This document shows positions 62,909 through 64,000 of a stretch of 64,000 nucleotides of DNA, in pieces (within the stretch, counting starts at the first letter, position 1; each line of letters opens with the position of its first letter). The notes beneath the pieces are model-generated. The model did not search any database. It was not told the origin of the DNA and saw only the letters and a program-made list of their open reading frames with translations. The DNA is taken from positions 2,480,001 to 2,544,000 of the forward strand of contig NW_023503373.1 of the NCBI RefSeq assembly GCF_014529535.1, in the 5' to 3' direction. Source of the stretch: Bradysia coprophila (lineage: Eukaryota; Arthropoda; Insecta; Diptera; Sciaridae). The translations under genes and the position numbers were made by a program.

Positions 62909-63330
62909 TGACAGTGAAGGTAAGTGATATTTGTATAGAAACTTGATTCAGCTGTTTGCCAGCTGGAGGAATATTGTAAATGTTAACAGAGTAACAACTA
63001 CATGTTTCAGAGAGAGTTTCAGAGAGAGAGAGAGAGTTTCAGAGAGAGAGAGAGAGTTTCAGAGAGAGAGAGAGAGAGAGAGAGAAGAGAGAGAGAGAAA
63101 CAAAAACTCGGGCCAGAAAGCGACTCTGTTATTCTTTTAACATTTACTAGGAATATTCCAGCTGGTTCACTTATACAAACAAAACTGGTTATACGTCTTT
63201 ATAAGGTTTACTACTACCACGTGCGTGCTTGTAAATGTTCCACCTGTGTTAAGACGTATACGTAGTCATGTTTGTATGAGTGAACCAGCTGAATCAAATC
63301 TCTATACAAATATCACTGACGTCCACTGTA
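62909..63330. mobile_element. hairpin element containing an AG microsatellite
   Basis: The left end ACAGTGAAGGTAAGTGATAT with TTTGTATAGAAACTTGATTC mirrors the right GATTTG/CTCTATACAAATATCACTGA ending in CCACTGT. An inner inverted pair CAGCTGGTTCACTTATACAAA is also mirrored. A (GA)n tract with TTTC interruptions occupies about 63008-63100. Open frames across the tract are artefacts of the repeat. Confidence 0.65.
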
Positions 63331-64000
63331 TGAAGTGTTGTTTCATAATACGCGGGCAATTCTTTTAGTTTATAGAACCACTTTACTAGTTACGATACTT
63401 ACGCAAAAATTGGTACAATTACGCTACTTATTATGTATTTTATGTGCTAACAACTAAAGGCGAACATTTGTCGTTTCTTCTCTCTTCGTGACGCGAGGAT
63501 ATTTTTCCATCCTCAACACCGATATAACCATTTAGAGTTTGAGGATAAATATATATGCCAGATGTCTATAGACATCATGTAACGTTGTCGTCGTTCTATG
63601 CCAATTCAATAATAAATTTATAAGCCTCAACTGTGTTAGTGTATGAGAATATATCATAATTTCGTCAAGATCAAGGTTGTACATACACGCAATGTTTGAT
63701 TGAATTAACATGAAAATATCTCCGCTCGTGGATACTTCATAAAAAAATCACTCTAAAAAAACGTATATAATTCGTTTGGAGGTTCCATTTATTATTGTGC
63801 GTTATACTCAACACGAAAAAATATATAAAAACGCACTATCTATGTTTGAGCCGGCCGGCCGGCACATAAAATTCTCGTACTCATATGTGTGTGTGTGCGA
63901 CTCTTGAAAACACATAAAATTGTTTTGGCCTTGACGTATAAAATTCTAAATAACTCTAACTATACGCTTCTCACATATATTCTAATATACACTTCAGCTT
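63331..64000. other. no gene recognised
   Basis: AT-rich sequence with a short GGCC tetranucleotide run at about 63852-63863. No gene, promoter or splice structure was recognised before the window ends. Confidence 0.45.

Noticed and set aside
63002..63265. Arg/Glu/Ser-rich frames at 62.9-63.3 kb
   Set aside because: Translation of a (GA)n microsatellite, not a gene.

Overview
The window is AT-rich eukaryotic DNA dense in transposon remnants, with spliced insect genes that use TATA plus initiator core promoters. The organism is most likely a dipteran. The first glutathione S-transferase (GST) carries the Ala/Pro-rich N-terminal extension known from fly GstS1, and the repeat load and fungal link below would suit a fungus gnat or related nematoceran. 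The species is an inference. No rRNA, tRNA or CRISPR was seen.

Layout. 1-17.6 kb holds no recognisable gene. It contains a 191-bp tandem repeat, a LINE 3' fragment split by a 1,288-bp element made of two 608-bp inverted arms, a 1.45-kb element with AGCCCCGTACG ends, and several MITEs. 17.7-56.3 kb is a cluster of sigma-class GST genes, all on the + strand: GstS1 (18719-26873), a tandem pair (33351-34095 and 38021-38775), a fourth copy (42377-43185) with a decayed partial duplicate (43894-44251), a divergent fifth copy (46102-46922) and a sixth (55317-56246) with a damaged splice acceptor and altered C-terminus. Exon phases agree throughout: K-P-S/T, R-x-K and S-K junctions recur at the same places. 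57983-61505 is a Jockey-like LINE with a 15-bp target-site duplication and an apparent in-frame deletion in its reverse transcriptase. 61829-62653 is a three-exon ER peptidyl-prolyl isomerase (FKBP2 type) ending in RDEL. The last kb holds a microsatellite-bearing hairpin element.

Main discovery. On the minus strand between GstS1 and the second GST (30438 down to 29007) lies a three-exon gene for an 88-residue secreted protein whose eight cysteines follow the class II hydrophobin pattern (C-X10-CC-X5-C-X16-C-X8-CC-X11-C). Hydrophobins are surface-active coat proteins known from filamentous fungi. Here the gene has an animal-type TATA/Inr promoter and a poly(A) signal, and its second intron carries a repeat that recurs about 15 kb away between GST genes. 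This argues for residence in the insect chromosome, not contamination. The simplest reading is horizontal transfer from a fungus followed by domestication in the animal genome. I am not aware of a described insect hydrophobin, but I could not search.

How the genes relate. The GSTs form one locus expanded by tandem duplication (glutathione conjugation of lipid peroxidation products or isomerisation, cytosolic). The hydrophobin sits inside that locus in the opposite orientation with its own promoter, so its link to GST function is positional only. FKBP2 is an unrelated housekeeping neighbour.
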